DNA of 52,444 nt. Origin: Paracoccaceae bacterium (lineage in GTDB: Bacteria > Pseudomonadota > Alphaproteobacteria > Rhodobacterales > Rhodobacteraceae). This document shows, piece by piece, positions 28,746 through 36,757 of this stretch (the first letter of the stretch is position 1; each line of letters starts with the position of its first letter). A program made the position numbers and the translations under genes. The notes under the pieces are model-generated. The model saw nothing but the letters and a program-made list of their open reading frames with translations. It was not told the origin of the DNA and did not search any database. The DNA is taken from NCBI GenBank assembly GCA_024742835.1, contig JANSXS010000019.1, positions 1-52,444 on the forward strand. The letters are read 5' to 3'.

Positions 28746-29099
28746 ATGGTTATCTGGCTGATCATCTTTGGCTTGCCGCTTGTGATCTATCTGGGGCTGG
28801 CGCTTGTCGCTCCGGGGCGCTTGGCGCGTCAGGCCGTGCTTGGCCTTACGACAGCGATCGCCCTGGCATGGCTGGCTTTCGGTCTGGATATCGGTGCGGT
28901 TGCCGGGCGTGACGGGCCGGGTGGTGCCTACATGCTTTTGAGTCTCACGGGTGCAACGACCGCGCTGGTTCTTGGCGCAAGCCTGCAATTGCTGCGATTG
29001 CGGCTGCCGCGCAGCTGGCCCGGCTGGGCATGGCCGCTTTGCGTGGCGATCACACTTGTGGCCATCGCCCTGCCCCTGACCCGCTTTCTGACCGGCTGA
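28746..29099 (+). CDS. Small integral membrane protein, unknown function
   Basis: A 117-residue hydrophobic protein, chosen from ATG 28746 (MVIWLIIFGLPLVIYLGLAL). Four transmembrane segments can be seen, with the last one ending at LPLTRFLTG. No conserved motif or family is recognised. The open frame extends to a TTG at 28707 but the ATG fits the first helix better. It lies between the two valine tRNA genes, divergent from the first, and its stop abuts the dispersed repeat copy B, whose first bases contain TAG at 29101. Confidence 0.65.
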   Translation: MVIWLIIFGLPLVIYLGLALVAPGRLARQAVLGLTTAIALAWLAFGLDIGAVAGRDGPGGAYMLLSLTGATTALVLGASLQLLRLRLPRSWPGWAWPLCVAITLVAIALPLTRFLTG

Positions 29100-29100
29100 C

Positions 29101-29215
29101 TAGGGCGTTTCGCCTTTAACTTGAGGCATCGATTGAAGGCGAAACGCGTGCAACGCTGATCTGTTGCGTGCGTTTCACGAAAAGCTGTGATTCAGGTTTT
29201 TCGCGAAACGCTTTA
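29101..29215 (-). repeat. Dispersed intergenic repeat, copy B (full length)
   Basis: 115 bp in inverse orientation to copy A. Its reverse complement starts TAAAGCGTTTCGCGAAAAAC and ends AAAGGCGAAACGCCCTA, aligning with copy A end to end. It lies 1 bp after the membrane protein stop and 17 bp before the stop of the phosphatase gene, filling the space between two convergent genes. Confidence 0.8.
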
Positions 29216-29232
29216 ACCGCGATTTCGGTGCC

Positions 29233-29838
29233 TCAGACGCGCTCCTGCGGCAGGGTCCGCGCCACGCCTTTGGCCACATGATGCACCACGCCCTGCCCGC
29301 CGGGAAGCTGCGACAGCGCATCAGGCGCGCGCCCCGTCGCCAAACAACGCAACATGCGCGAGGTCACACCATGGGTGACAATCACCGTCGGGCCTGTCAG
29401 CGCGACCAGAAAATCACCAAGCCGTGCCGACATCTGATCAACGCTTTCACAGCCAGGGCCGGAAAACTTCCACATATGCGGGTCAAATCCGCCCTGCGCC
29501 GCCGCGCGTGCCTCGGGTATGTCGGCCAGATAGCAGCCCTGCCACGCGCCCAGATCTATTTCCAGCAACGCCGGATCCGTGCAGACATCGCGGTCAAGCG
29601 CCCCCGCCACGATCCGCGCGGTGTGCAACGCGCGCCCCGACGGGCTGCATATCAACCGCGCCTCGGCTGGCAGCGCCGCTGCGCGCAGGATGTCGCCCTG
29701 CTGCTGCGCCTGCGCTACACCTTTGGGGGTCAGCGGGCTGTCCAATCGGCCCTGCAACCGTTCGGCCACGTTCCACTCTGTTTCACCGTGGCGCAGTACC
29801 CACAGCTCTGGCAGGTCAGGTATCGTGGCAATCTGCAT
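29233..29838 (-). CDS. Histidine phosphatase family protein
   Basis: A 201-residue member of the phosphoglycerate-mutase-like superfamily. The phosphohistidine motif LRHGETEWN lies at about residues 14-22, and a second conserved stretch VIVTHGVTSRMLR carries the second catalytic His near residue 155. The catalytic Glu is likely in LLEIDLGAWQG. Substrates vary widely in this family; alpha-ribazole phosphatase (CobC) is one possibility given the cobalamin genes 2 kb away, but nothing specific points to it. The ATG at 29838 is chosen over the open frame to 29874. tRNA-Val(CAC) lies upstream. Confidence 0.88.
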   Translation of the reverse strand: MQIATIPDLPELWVLRHGETEWNVAERLQGRLDSPLTPKGVAQAQQQGDILRAAALPAEARLICSPSGRALHTARIVAGALDRDVCTDPALLEIDLGAWQGCYLADIPEARAAAQGGFDPHMWKFSGPGCESVDQMSARLGDFLVALTGPTVIVTHGVTSRMLRCLATGRAPDALSQLPGGQGVVHHVAKGVARTLPQERV

Positions 29839-29908
29839 CCGCGCTTCCGTGATTACCGCGGGTCTGGCAGCCATTCGGGTGTCGCGCCAGCCATGGCGGA
29901 GGTGGGAT

Positions 29909-29983
29909 TGGTGGGCGATAGAAGATTCGAACTTCTGACATCTTCGATGTGAACGAAGCGCTCTACCACTGAGCTAATCGCCC
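29909..29983 (-). tRNA. tRNA-Val (anticodon CAC)
   Basis: On the minus strand: acceptor GGGCGAT/ATCGCCC, D-arm GCTCAGTGGTAGAGC, anticodon stem CTTCG/CGAAG with loop TTCACAT (anticodon CAC), T-arm around GTTCGAATC, discriminator A and an encoded CCA at 29911-29909. It reads GUG. Together with the TAC tRNA 1.4 kb away it covers two valine isoacceptors. Confidence 0.96.
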
Positions 29984-30054
29984 GCCGTGCGCGGTGTTTA
30001 GCGACAGTCCCGACCTGACGCAACACCAAAGCGGCGGGGAATTAACCCGCCCAA

Positions 30055-30076
30055 CAAAAAACAGCGGCCATGCCGC
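30055..30076 (-). terminator. Probable terminator of the HU-like gene
   Basis: On the minus strand a short GCGGC-ATG-GCCGC hairpin is followed by TGTTTTTTG. It begins 17 bp past the stop of the HU-like gene. The stem is only 5 bp, so this is a probable rather than certain intrinsic terminator. Confidence 0.6.
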
Positions 30077-30092
30077 GCGCCGTCTTTCAGGC

Positions 30093-30479
30093 TCAGACTG
30101 TTACATCCGACGTGTCGGTCTCTTCATCCTGTTTGCCGCCTGCGGATTTGTTCTGGCGGATCTTGGCCACGGTAACCCGGGCGTTGCCGGTTTCCTTGGC
30201 CCGCTGGTGCTTGAGCTTGCCGAGCGGTTCAAGATTAAGCTCGCGGCCCTCGGCAATCGCCTCGCCCAGAATTTCCATCATCGCCTCGACGGCGGGTTTG
30301 ATCTGATTCTTGCGCAGCCCGCTGCGTTCCGCCACCAGTTCCAAAAGCTCTTTTTTCTTGAGCTCGGGCGCGGTGACGACCGATTTCACGTCGCTGACAA
30401 CCTCCGGTGCCGGGACATCCGCATCGGGACCGGGCGGAAGCGAGGTTGCCTTGCTTTTTGTGCTACTTTTGCGTGCCAT
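30093..30479 (-). CDS. HU/IHF-like DNA-binding protein
   Basis: A 128-residue basic protein. Residues 1-38 form a Lys/Ser/Pro-rich extension (MARKSSTKSKATSLPPG) that ordinary HU proteins lack. Residues 39-115 match the HU/IHF fold: KKKELLELVAERSGLRKNQ, then AVEAMMEILGEAIAEG, then an NLEPLGKLKHQRAKE beta region. The DNA-intercalating RNP loop looks atypical, with KETGNARVTVAK instead of the usual arm. It probably binds DNA as a nucleoid protein, possibly a divergent subfamily. AAAAGG lies upstream of the ATG at 30479, and a hairpin with a T-run follows the stop. Confidence 0.8.
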   Translation of the reverse strand: MARKSSTKSKATSLPPGPDADVPAPEVVSDVKSVVTAPELKKKELLELVAERSGLRKNQIKPAVEAMMEILGEAIAEGRELNLEPLGKLKHQRAKETGNARVTVAKIRQNKSAGGKQDEETDTSDVTV

Positions 30480-30585
30480 GCTCTGCCTTTTGTGTTTACG
30501 CGATAAACTTAAGGATACGCAAACTACACGAAAATGCCACCTTCGAGTTGACCCTCACCGGCTGAGAGGAGTATTTCCTTCGATG

Positions 30586-30697
30586 TGGTTCGCCTTTGAC
30601 CTGCGACATGCATGAAAGGCGGAACGCGTGCACCGATTGGTCGGTGCGCTGCGTTTATTGAAAATCTGCGCGACAGATTTTTCGCGAAACGCTTTGG
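30586..30697 (-). repeat. Dispersed intergenic repeat, copy C
   Basis: The reverse complement begins AAAGCGTTTCGCGAAAAATC and follows copies A and B, including the GCACGCGTTCCGCCTTTC core. The far end (GTGGTTCGCCTTTGACC on the plus strand) is degenerate. It sits between the HU-like gene and the small exported-protein gene, ending 27 bp before that gene's start codon. Confidence 0.75.
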
Positions 30698-30723
30698 AAA
30701 TGCACAATTTGGGGATTGTCGCC

Positions 30724-30924
30724 GTGAAATATATCTTTCCTGCCCTCGCGCTGGTCGTTCTTGTCGGGGCCGACCCCGCAGTAGCCGGGTCGTTGACGGA
30801 TCCGATCGTCGCGCCGGAGGTGGTCAGCGCCGATGCCATTGCCAGTTCGCCGGAAAAGCTCGACGGTCTTGTCGTCGCTGTTGCCTATGTGGTGTGGATC
30901 ATGCTGCTTGGCGGCGCATTCTAA
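30724..30924 (+). CDS. Small exported/membrane protein between two repeats
   Basis: From the GTG at 30724, with GGGGA 8 bases upstream, a 66-residue protein is encoded. It has a signal peptide KYIFPALALVVLVGADPAVA, a polar middle (about residues 22-45) and a hydrophobic C-terminus LVVAVAYVVWIMLLGGAF. An ATG at 30700 is possible but would lie at the repeat boundary. No family is recognised. The gene is squeezed between repeat copies C and D, and its TAA stop is the first three bases of copy D's terminal repeat, so insertion of D may have set the C-terminus. Confidence 0.55.
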   Translation: MKYIFPALALVVLVGADPAVAGSLTDPIVAPEVVSADAIASSPEKLDGLVVAVAYVVWIMLLGGAF

Positions 30925-31035
30925 AGCGTTCCGCCTTTCCCCCGAGACGTCGGCGAAAGGCGGACCACGTTCAACGGTGGGGCGGAGTGCTGCGTCTCTA
31001 GAAAATCTGCATGGCGGGTTGTTCGCGAAACGTTT
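30922..31035 (-). repeat. Dispersed intergenic repeat, copy D
   Basis: Plus strand runs TAAAGCGTTCCGCCTTTC to GTTCGCGAAACGTTT; its reverse complement aligns with copies A and B. The terminal repeats are slightly diverged. It overlaps the stop codon of the preceding small gene. About 270 bp without a recognisable gene (31036-31309) follow it. Confidence 0.75.
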
Positions 31036-31309
31036 CAGTATCCAGCGCCGATAACGCGAATGCACCTTCGCGCTGTTTGCCCGGTGCAGGCGACAAGTCA
31101 CGGCACGGCGAAGCGGCTCGGGGCAGCCGAGGGATGGCGTCGATGCGCCGCCGCTTGTCAGTCAAATCCCGTCCGTTCAACATCGCCACCCGTTTTTGGT
31201 CTTGTCTCAAAACACGGGATAGCCGGGAAGCCCTGAATGCAGACGCGCATCGGTGTATTACAGACGCATCAACAAGACATGTCAGCCCCGTCGGCTCTGG
31301 AAAAGCGCC

Positions 31310-31975
31310 TCACAGCCCCAGCTTGTCGCGCATGAACGCCAGCGCCACGGATAGCCCGTCGGGGGCGATGCCGTGGGCAGTACCCTTCATCACATGGGCG
31401 TACACCTCTTTCCAGCCGGCCTCTTGCAGGGCTTCGGCGGCCTCGGGCAGTGCCTTGGGCAAAACCACGTCATCAGCATCGCCATGCACCAACAACACAG
31501 GCGGGCGCGACACGGCGTCATCCTTGAGCAGGTCGGGCGACAAAAGCCGCCCCGAAAAGGCGACGATGCCCGCGATCTCGTCCTCGCGGCGGGGGGCCAC
31601 GTGCAGCGCCATCATGGTGCCCTGGCTGAAGCCGAACAACACCACCTGTTCTGGCAACACGTCCTCGTCCACCATCAGCGCGTCAAGGAACGCGTGAAGA
31701 TCCCCGGCAGCGGCCACCAGCCCGCGTTCCGCCTCTTCCTCGCTCGATCCGTCGATCCACGGGATCGGGAACCATTGCAGCCCCATCGGCAGTCCGGGGA
31801 TTTCCTCGGGGGCGTTTGGGGCCACGAACAACGTGTCGGGCAGATGCTCTGACAGCGGGTCGGCAAGACCCATCAGGTCCGCGCCATTCGCGCCATACCC
31901 GTGGAGGAACACCACCACCGACCGGGTCGTGCCCGAAACAGGCGGCTTCTTTTCGGCTGACAGAACACGGGTCAT
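31310..31975 (-). CDS. Carboxylesterase/phospholipase-type alpha/beta hydrolase
   Basis: A 221-residue serine hydrolase of the abhydrolase_2 (EstB/lysophospholipase-like) group. It has FLHGYGANGADL near residue 23 (oxyanion region), the nucleophile GFSQGTMMAL near residue 115, HGDADDVV with the catalytic Asp, and KGTAHGI with the catalytic His. It is predicted to be cytoplasmic, as no signal peptide is seen. The substrate is unknown; short-chain esters are typical. The ATG at 31975 (MTRVLSAEK) is chosen because it overlaps the stop of the DNA glycosylase gene by 4 bp and has AAGGGA upstream. It is the last gene of the cbiD-cobK-alkA chain. Confidence 0.88.
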   Translation of the reverse strand: MTRVLSAEKKPPVSGTTRSVVVFLHGYGANGADLMGLADPLSEHLPDTLFVAPNAPEEIPGLPMGLQWFPIPWIDGSSEEEAERGLVAAAGDLHAFLDALMVDEDVLPEQVVLFGFSQGTMMALHVAPRREDEIAGIVAFSGRLLSPDLLKDDAVSRPPVLLVHGDADDVVLPKALPEAAEALQEAGWKEVYAHVMKGTAHGIAPDGLSVALAFMRDKLGL

Positions 31976-32601
31976 CTGATCCCTTCCCTTTGTTTTGCTA
32001 TATGGTAGTAGGCCCAGAGTTGCCGCGCCGCAACCGATCTCCACGGGTGCCACCGCTGAGCCATCTCGCGCAGGGCGCGGTCCTTGGGACGCTCGGGCAG
32101 ATCGTAAAGCAGGCGCACAGCCTCTTGCAGGGCCAGATCGCCGGGCGCGAACACGTCCGCGCGGCCAAGCGAGAACATCGCGTAGATTTCCGCCGTCCAT
32201 ACGCCAATGCCCGGAACCTGCGTCAGTTCCGCCACCACATCCGGTGTAGCTTTGGCGCGCAAGGCTCTGAAATTTATGCCGGATGCCGCCAATTCGCGGG
32301 CATAGCGGATCTTTTGGCGGCTCAGACCCGCCGCACGCAGATCGTCATCGCTGGCCCATTTGACCTTGCGCGGGCCGGTCAGCCCCGCCGCCTTCAGGCG
32401 GCCCCAGATAGCGTTGGCCGAGGCAACGCTGACCTGCTGGCTGACAATCGCGCTAAGAAGCTGGGCAAAGCCATCGGGCTTGCGGCGCAAGGGCAAAGGC
32501 CCGGTAAGCGCCTGCGCATGTGCCATGCGAGGGCAGGAATTCGTCAGGTATTCAACACCTTCCGACACGTCGTTCAAGTTCTGGATGATCCGCTCGTTCA
32601 T
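31972..32601 (-). CDS. DNA-3-methyladenine glycosylase II-like (AlkA family)
   Basis: A 209-residue HhH-GPD base-excision glycosylase. The helix-hairpin-helix LTQVPGIGVWTAEIYAMF lies near residue 130, and the catalytic Asp is in VFAPGDLALQ just after it. Members excise alkylated purines such as 3-methyladenine. The N-terminal TBP-like domain of the longer AlkA form is absent, as in the compact single-domain type. The ATG at 32601 overlaps the cobK stop by 4 bp, and its own stop overlaps the esterase gene by 4 bp, so it is translated from the cobalamin-gene mRNA. Confidence 0.88.
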   Translation of the reverse strand: MNERIIQNLNDVSEGVEYLTNSCPRMAHAQALTGPLPLRRKPDGFAQLLSAIVSQQVSVASANAIWGRLKAAGLTGPRKVKWASDDDLRAAGLSRQKIRYARELAASGINFRALRAKATPDVVAELTQVPGIGVWTAEIYAMFSLGRADVFAPGDLALQEAVRLLYDLPERPKDRALREMAQRWHPWRSVAARQLWAYYHIAKQREGIR

Positions 32602-33326
32602 AGCCCCGCCACCCAATCCAGCGCCTCGGGCACGGTTTGAACGCGCGTGGCCACGGGTTGCGGCGGGCGCGCGATCATCGCCACGCGGATACCCAAACGG
32701 CGCGCTGCAAGAAACTTGGTGAAGGGCACCGTGCCCCCTGCATTCTTGGCAACCAGCCAATCCACCCCAAGCCGTTGGAAAAGCGTGAATTCATCCTCTT
32801 CGGAAAAGGGTGGACGGCCCACAAGGAACGCGCCATTGGCAAAGGGAAAAGGCCCATCCGGCGGGTCGATCTGGCGACAGATCAGACGACAGCGATCAAG
32901 ATTCGCAAAACGGTGCAATGTCTGCCGCCCCGTCGCCAGAAACGCCGTGGACCCCGGCGCGATGTGTTCTGCCGCCTCCGCCTCGTCCTGCAAGATGGTC
33001 CAGTCATCTTCGGGCGACGGGGCCCAGGCCGGGCGAAGCAATTGGCAATAGGGAATGTTTTCCTCTGCACAAAGCCGCGCGCTGCGCAGGGACACCTGAT
33101 GCGCGAACGGATGGGTTGCATCCAGAACGGCCGTGATCGCGTTTTCGCGCAGGTAGCTGCGAAACCCCGCATCGCCGCCAAAGCCGCCCAGACGGGTTGG
33201 CACGCCCAATGCGCGCGGCGCGCGTGTCACCCCGGCCAGCGAGGCGATGACGGGCACCTGCCGTTCCGAAAGCGCGCGGGCAATGTCGCGCGCCTCGCCC
33301 GTACCGGCCAGCAACAACAGCGTCAT
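32598..33326 (-). CDS. cobK: Precorrin-6A reductase
   Basis: Reduces precorrin-6A to dihydro-precorrin-6B in the aerobic cobalamin pathway, using NADPH. The 242-residue protein begins MTLLLLAGTGEARDIARAL, the typical CobK/CbiJ N-terminal motif, and has DATHPFAHQVSL near residue 70 and LVAKNAGG near residue 190. It overlaps the CbiD gene by 4 bp upstream and the alkA-like gene by 4 bp downstream. Confidence 0.93.
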   Translation of the reverse strand: MTLLLLAGTGEARDIARALSERQVPVIASLAGVTRAPRALGVPTRLGGFGGDAGFRSYLRENAITAVLDATHPFAHQVSLRSARLCAEENIPYCQLLRPAWAPSPEDDWTILQDEAEAAEHIAPGSTAFLATGRQTLHRFANLDRCRLICRQIDPPDGPFPFANGAFLVGRPPFSEEDEFTLFQRLGVDWLVAKNAGGTVPFTKFLAARRLGIRVAMIARPPQPVATRVQTVPEALDWVAGL

Positions 33327-34369
33327 GCGCCCGCCCGCGCGATGATGCGGCCCTGCCGGTCGATCACCACCGTGTCGGCATGGATCGTGTCAGGCAGCAT
33401 TGCGCGCACAGTTTCAAGGCTGTTGCGGGCGACCCAATCAGGCATATTTTCCTTTGCATTTTCATATGCTTGCAAGGCCGTGTTCATGTAGGCAAGATCG
33501 GGGATATCCAACGCCTCGGCAAGCGCCGCGAAATCGACCTGACTGCGCCCGGAATGCAGATCGCGCGCGCCCTGCGCCAGCTTGGTCATCTTGCCGATAC
33601 CGCCGCCCACTGTGACCCGCGGAACCGGATGACGTGCAAGATATTTCAGCATCCCCCCGGCGAAATCGCCCATGTCCAGCATCGCGTGATCCGGCAGGCC
33701 ATAAAGCGCCTGCACCGTCTGTTCGCTGGTCGCGCCGGTACATCCGGCCACATGGGCCTGACCGCCCGCGCGCGCCACGTCGATGCCGCGATGGATGGAC
33801 GCGATCCACGCCGCGCAGGAAAAGGGCCGCACGATGCCCGTGGTGCCAAGGATCGACAGCCCACCCTTGACGCCGACGCGCGGATTCCAGGTCTGCTGCG
33901 CCAGCGCCTCGCCACCGGGAATCGAGATCTCGATCGTGATATCGGCGCGCTGATCGAACTGCGCGGCCATCTCGGCGACCGTCTGGATCATCATCTGGCG
34001 CGGCACCGGGTTGATCGCGGGCTCTCCGGGCGGGATCGGTAAACCGGGCATTGTGACAGTGCCCACGCCCTCGCCCGCGCGAAACAGCACCCCCCCGTCC
34101 GAGGCGCTGACGCGGGCGATGACAAGCGCGCCATGGGTCACGTCGGGGTCATCCCCGGCGTCCTTGACAATACCCGCCGCGCACCACCCCGCACCCTGCT
34201 GCCAATGGGCGATCTGGAAAACGGGACGCTCGCCACGCGGCAGGGTCAGGCGCACCTGATCCGGCGCGGGCGCCCCCCACAACCCCATCAGCGCCGCGCG
34301 GGTGGCGGCGGTGGCGCAAGCGCCGGTGGTCCAGCCTCGGCGCAGGGGGGTGTCGGGTTTACGGGCCAT
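33323..34369 (-). CDS. cbiD: Cobalt-precorrin-5B C1-methyltransferase
   Basis: Methylates the corrin ring at C1. The 348-residue protein has the CbiD signature RRGWTTGACATAATRAAL near residue 9, GIVKDAGDDPDVTHG near residue 65, and GTTGIVRPFS mid-protein. CbiD is a hallmark of the cobalt-early route but is also found in mixed clusters in Rhodobacteraceae, here beside cobK and cobB. The ATG at 34369 (MARKPDTP) is chosen over the longer frame to 34408. It is divergent from cobA, with 168 bp between the starts. I see no B12 riboswitch in that gap. Confidence 0.93.
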   Translation of the reverse strand: MARKPDTPLRRGWTTGACATAATRAALMGLWGAPAPDQVRLTLPRGERPVFQIAHWQQGAGWCAAGIVKDAGDDPDVTHGALVIARVSASDGGVLFRAGEGVGTVTMPGLPIPPGEPAINPVPRQMMIQTVAEMAAQFDQRADITIEISIPGGEALAQQTWNPRVGVKGGLSILGTTGIVRPFSCAAWIASIHRGIDVARAGGQAHVAGCTGATSEQTVQALYGLPDHAMLDMGDFAGGMLKYLARHPVPRVTVGGGIGKMTKLAQGARDLHSGRSQVDFAALAEALDIPDLAYMNTALQAYENAKENMPDWVARNSLETVRAMLPDTIHADTVVIDRQGRIIARAGA

Positions 34370-34537
34370 GTCGGGCCGGACTATAGGGATGGGCAAGGCC
34401 AAGGCCAATCAGCTAAATTTCCACCAGAGCACTCAGCCCTGCATGACGACCAATCAGGGTGTGAATGTCGCGGATACCCCCCGTCATGGTCGCAGCCGCT
34501 CTTTTCCGGCGCGGCGTTTAGAGGCATAGAGAGGTTC

Positions 34538-35389
34538 ATGACCGACTCGATTTCCCTTCCGACGGGCAACTGGCCCGAGATGCAGCCCGGCTGGGTCTGG
34601 CTTTGCGGTGCCGGTCCCGGCGATCCGGGCCTTCTGACGCTCCATGCGGTCAACGCCCTGCGTCAGGCCGATGTGGTGGTTTACGATGCGCTGGTCGAGG
34701 ACCGGATTCTCGACTGGGCCCCGCAGGCCGAGCATGTCTATGCGGGCAAGCGCGGCGGCAAGCCCTCGGCCAAACAGCGTGATATCTCGCTTCGGCTGGT
34801 GGACCTGGCCCGCTCTGGCCGCAAGGTGTTGCGCCTAAAGGGCGGGGATCCGTTCGTGTTCGGACGCGGCGGCGAAGAGGCGCAAACCCTGGTACAGCAC
34901 GGCGTCCCCATTCGCATCATCCCCGGCATCAGCGCGGGCATCGGCGGGCTGGCCTATGCGGGCATCCCCGTCACCCATCGCGACGTGAACCAGTCCGTGA
35001 CATTCGTCACCGGGCATGATCAGTCCGGGGCGGCCCCCAGTTCGCTGAACTGGCGCGCCATCGCGGAAGGCGCGCAGGTGCTGGTGATCTACATGGGCAT
35101 GAAACACGCGGCGCAGATCAGCGCCTCGTTGATCGCGGCGGGCCGCGACCCGGCGGAACCGGTGGCGGTTGTGACCTCTGCCACGACGCCCGCGCAGGAT
35201 GTGCTGGAAACCGATCTGGGCCGCATGGCCGCCGATATCGAGGCCAGCGGCATGGAGCCGCCAGCGATCCTGTGTATCGGGCGCTCGGTGCTGATGCGGC
35301 AGGTGCTGGACTGGCAAGGCATGATCGCCGGCATGGCCCCGCGCGATCTTGACCCGCTGGGGCGCGGACGGCCCGCCGAAAGCGCATGA
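34538..35389 (+). CDS. cobA: Uroporphyrinogen-III C-methyltransferase
   Basis: Transfers two SAM methyl groups to uroporphyrinogen III, giving precorrin-2, the branch point to cobalamin and siroheme. The 283-residue protein has VWLCGAGPGDPGLLTL near residue 20, LRLKGGDPFVFGRGGEE near residue 105, and VTFVTGH near residue 160, all hallmarks of the SUMT family. There is no fused uroporphyrinogen-III synthase or CysG-type dehydrogenase domain. Start at ATG 34538 with GAGAGG upstream. It is followed by cobB 57 bp later on the same strand. Confidence 0.95.
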   Translation: MTDSISLPTGNWPEMQPGWVWLCGAGPGDPGLLTLHAVNALRQADVVVYDALVEDRILDWAPQAEHVYAGKRGGKPSAKQRDISLRLVDLARSGRKVLRLKGGDPFVFGRGGEEAQTLVQHGVPIRIIPGISAGIGGLAYAGIPVTHRDVNQSVTFVTGHDQSGAAPSSLNWRAIAEGAQVLVIYMGMKHAAQISASLIAAGRDPAEPVAVVTSATTPAQDVLETDLGRMAADIEASGMEPPAILCIGRSVLMRQVLDWQGMIAGMAPRDLDPLGRGRPAESA

Positions 35390-35446
35390 CCGGCGGCACG
35401 CGCCGGGCCACGGTTGCTGCGATCCGGACATGAGGAAAGGCGCGTG

Positions 35447-36718
35447 ATGGCACAGGGCCTGATCCTTGCCGCGCCAGCCTCCGGCAGCGGCAAGACAACC
35501 GTGACACTGGCGCTCTTGCGGCTTTTATCGCGCGAAGGCGTGGCGGTGCGCGCCGCTAAATCCGGCCCCGATTACATCGACCCCGCCTTTCACGCCGCCG
35601 CCTGCGGCGCGCCCTGTGTCAATCTAGACGCCTGGGCGATGACGCCCGACCGGATCGCCGCGCGGGCCTCTGGCGCGGGGCTATTGGTGATCGAAGGCGC
35701 GATGGGGCTGTTCGACGGCGCGCCCCCCGATGGCAAGGGTGCCGTGGCGGATCTGGCGCGGATATTGCGCCTGCCAGTGGTGCTTGTGGTGGATGCGGGG
35801 CGCATGGCCGGTTCGGTCGCGCCACTGGTGGCCGGGTTTGCGGGGTTCGACAAGCGCGTGCGCGTGGCGGGTGTAATCCTGAACAAGGTCGGATCGGACA
35901 GGCACGAAGCGATGCTGCGGCGCGCGCTGGCCCCGCTGGGCCTGCCGGTTCTGGCGGTGCTGCGGCGTGATCCGGGTCTTGCCCTGCCATCGCGTCATCT
36001 GGGTCTTGTGCAGGCGGCAGAGCGCCCGGATCTTGACGCGTTCCTCGACAGCGCGGCGGATGCGCTGGCCACGCGGCTGGACCGTGCCGCGCTTCGGGAC
36101 CTGGCCGCCGCGCTGCCCGACGCCCGGCCAACAGCACCGACAGCTCCGCCCGCCCAGGTGATCGCCGTGGCTCGCGACGAGGCTTTCGCCTTTGCCTATC
36201 CGCACATGCTGGCGGATTGGCGTGCCGCGGGGGCCGAGATCCGGTGCTTTTCCCCGCTGGCCAATGACCCGGCACCAGAGGCCGACCTGATCTTTCTGCC
36301 CGGCGGCTACCCCGAATTGCACGCCGCGCGCCTTGCCGCCTGCGACAGGTTTCTGGGCAGCCTGCGCCGCGCGGCACCGCAGACCGATATCCATGGCGAA
36401 TGCGGCGGCTACATGGTTCTGGGCGACGGGCTGATCGACGCGGCGGGCACTCGCCACGCCATGGCCGGGCTGCTGCGGCTTGAAACCTCGTATCAGGCGC
36501 GCCGTCTGCATCTGGGATATCGCCGCCTGAATGCCACGCAGGGCCGCTTTGCCGGCACATGGGCCGGGCACGAGTTTCACTACGCAAGCACGATACGCGC
36601 CGACGGCACGCCGCTTTTTACCGCCACGGATGCCGAAGCCACCGCCCTGCCCCCCATGGGTCTGCGAGAGGGGCGCGTAGAAGGCTCCTTCGCGCATCTG
36701 ATCGAACGCCGCGATTGA
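35447..36718 (+). CDS. cobB: Cobyrinate a,c-diamide synthase
   Basis: Glutamine-dependent amidation of the a and c carboxylates of (hydrogeno)byrinic acid. The 423-residue protein has an N-terminal ATPase domain with LAAPASGSGKTTVTLALL near residue 5 and GPDYIDPAFH. A C-terminal class I-like glutaminase domain carries GECGGYMVLG near residue 320. It belongs to the CobB/CbiA family. GAGGAAAGG precedes the ATG at 35447. A 39-bp gap separates it from the MFS transporter gene. Confidence 0.95.
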   Translation: MAQGLILAAPASGSGKTTVTLALLRLLSREGVAVRAAKSGPDYIDPAFHAAACGAPCVNLDAWAMTPDRIAARASGAGLLVIEGAMGLFDGAPPDGKGAVADLARILRLPVVLVVDAGRMAGSVAPLVAGFAGFDKRVRVAGVILNKVGSDRHEAMLRRALAPLGLPVLAVLRRDPGLALPSRHLGLVQAAERPDLDAFLDSAADALATRLDRAALRDLAAALPDARPTAPTAPPAQVIAVARDEAFAFAYPHMLADWRAAGAEIRCFSPLANDPAPEADLIFLPGGYPELHAARLAACDRFLGSLRRAAPQTDIHGECGGYMVLGDGLIDAAGTRHAMAGLLRLETSYQARRLHLGYRRLNATQGRFAGTWAGHEFHYASTIRADGTPLFTATDAEATALPPMGLREGRVEGSFAHLIERRD

Positions 36719-36757
36719 CGGCTTGCCGTGCCCGGAAAACACCACTAGCACGGCCAC

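Noticed and set aside
30550..30605. GGCTGAGAGGA followed by a CCTTTGACCTG stretch, resembling a TPP riboswitch core.
   Set aside because: The second part belongs to dispersed repeat copy C. The conserved TPP 3' helix is not formed and no thiamine gene follows.
31036..31309. Gap after repeat copy D, tested for a small RNA.
   Set aside because: No terminator-like hairpin with a T-run and no promoter pattern is apparent.
34370..34537. Possible cobalamin riboswitch between cbiD and cobA.
   Set aside because: No B12-box or recognisable junction could be found on either strand in this 168-bp gap.
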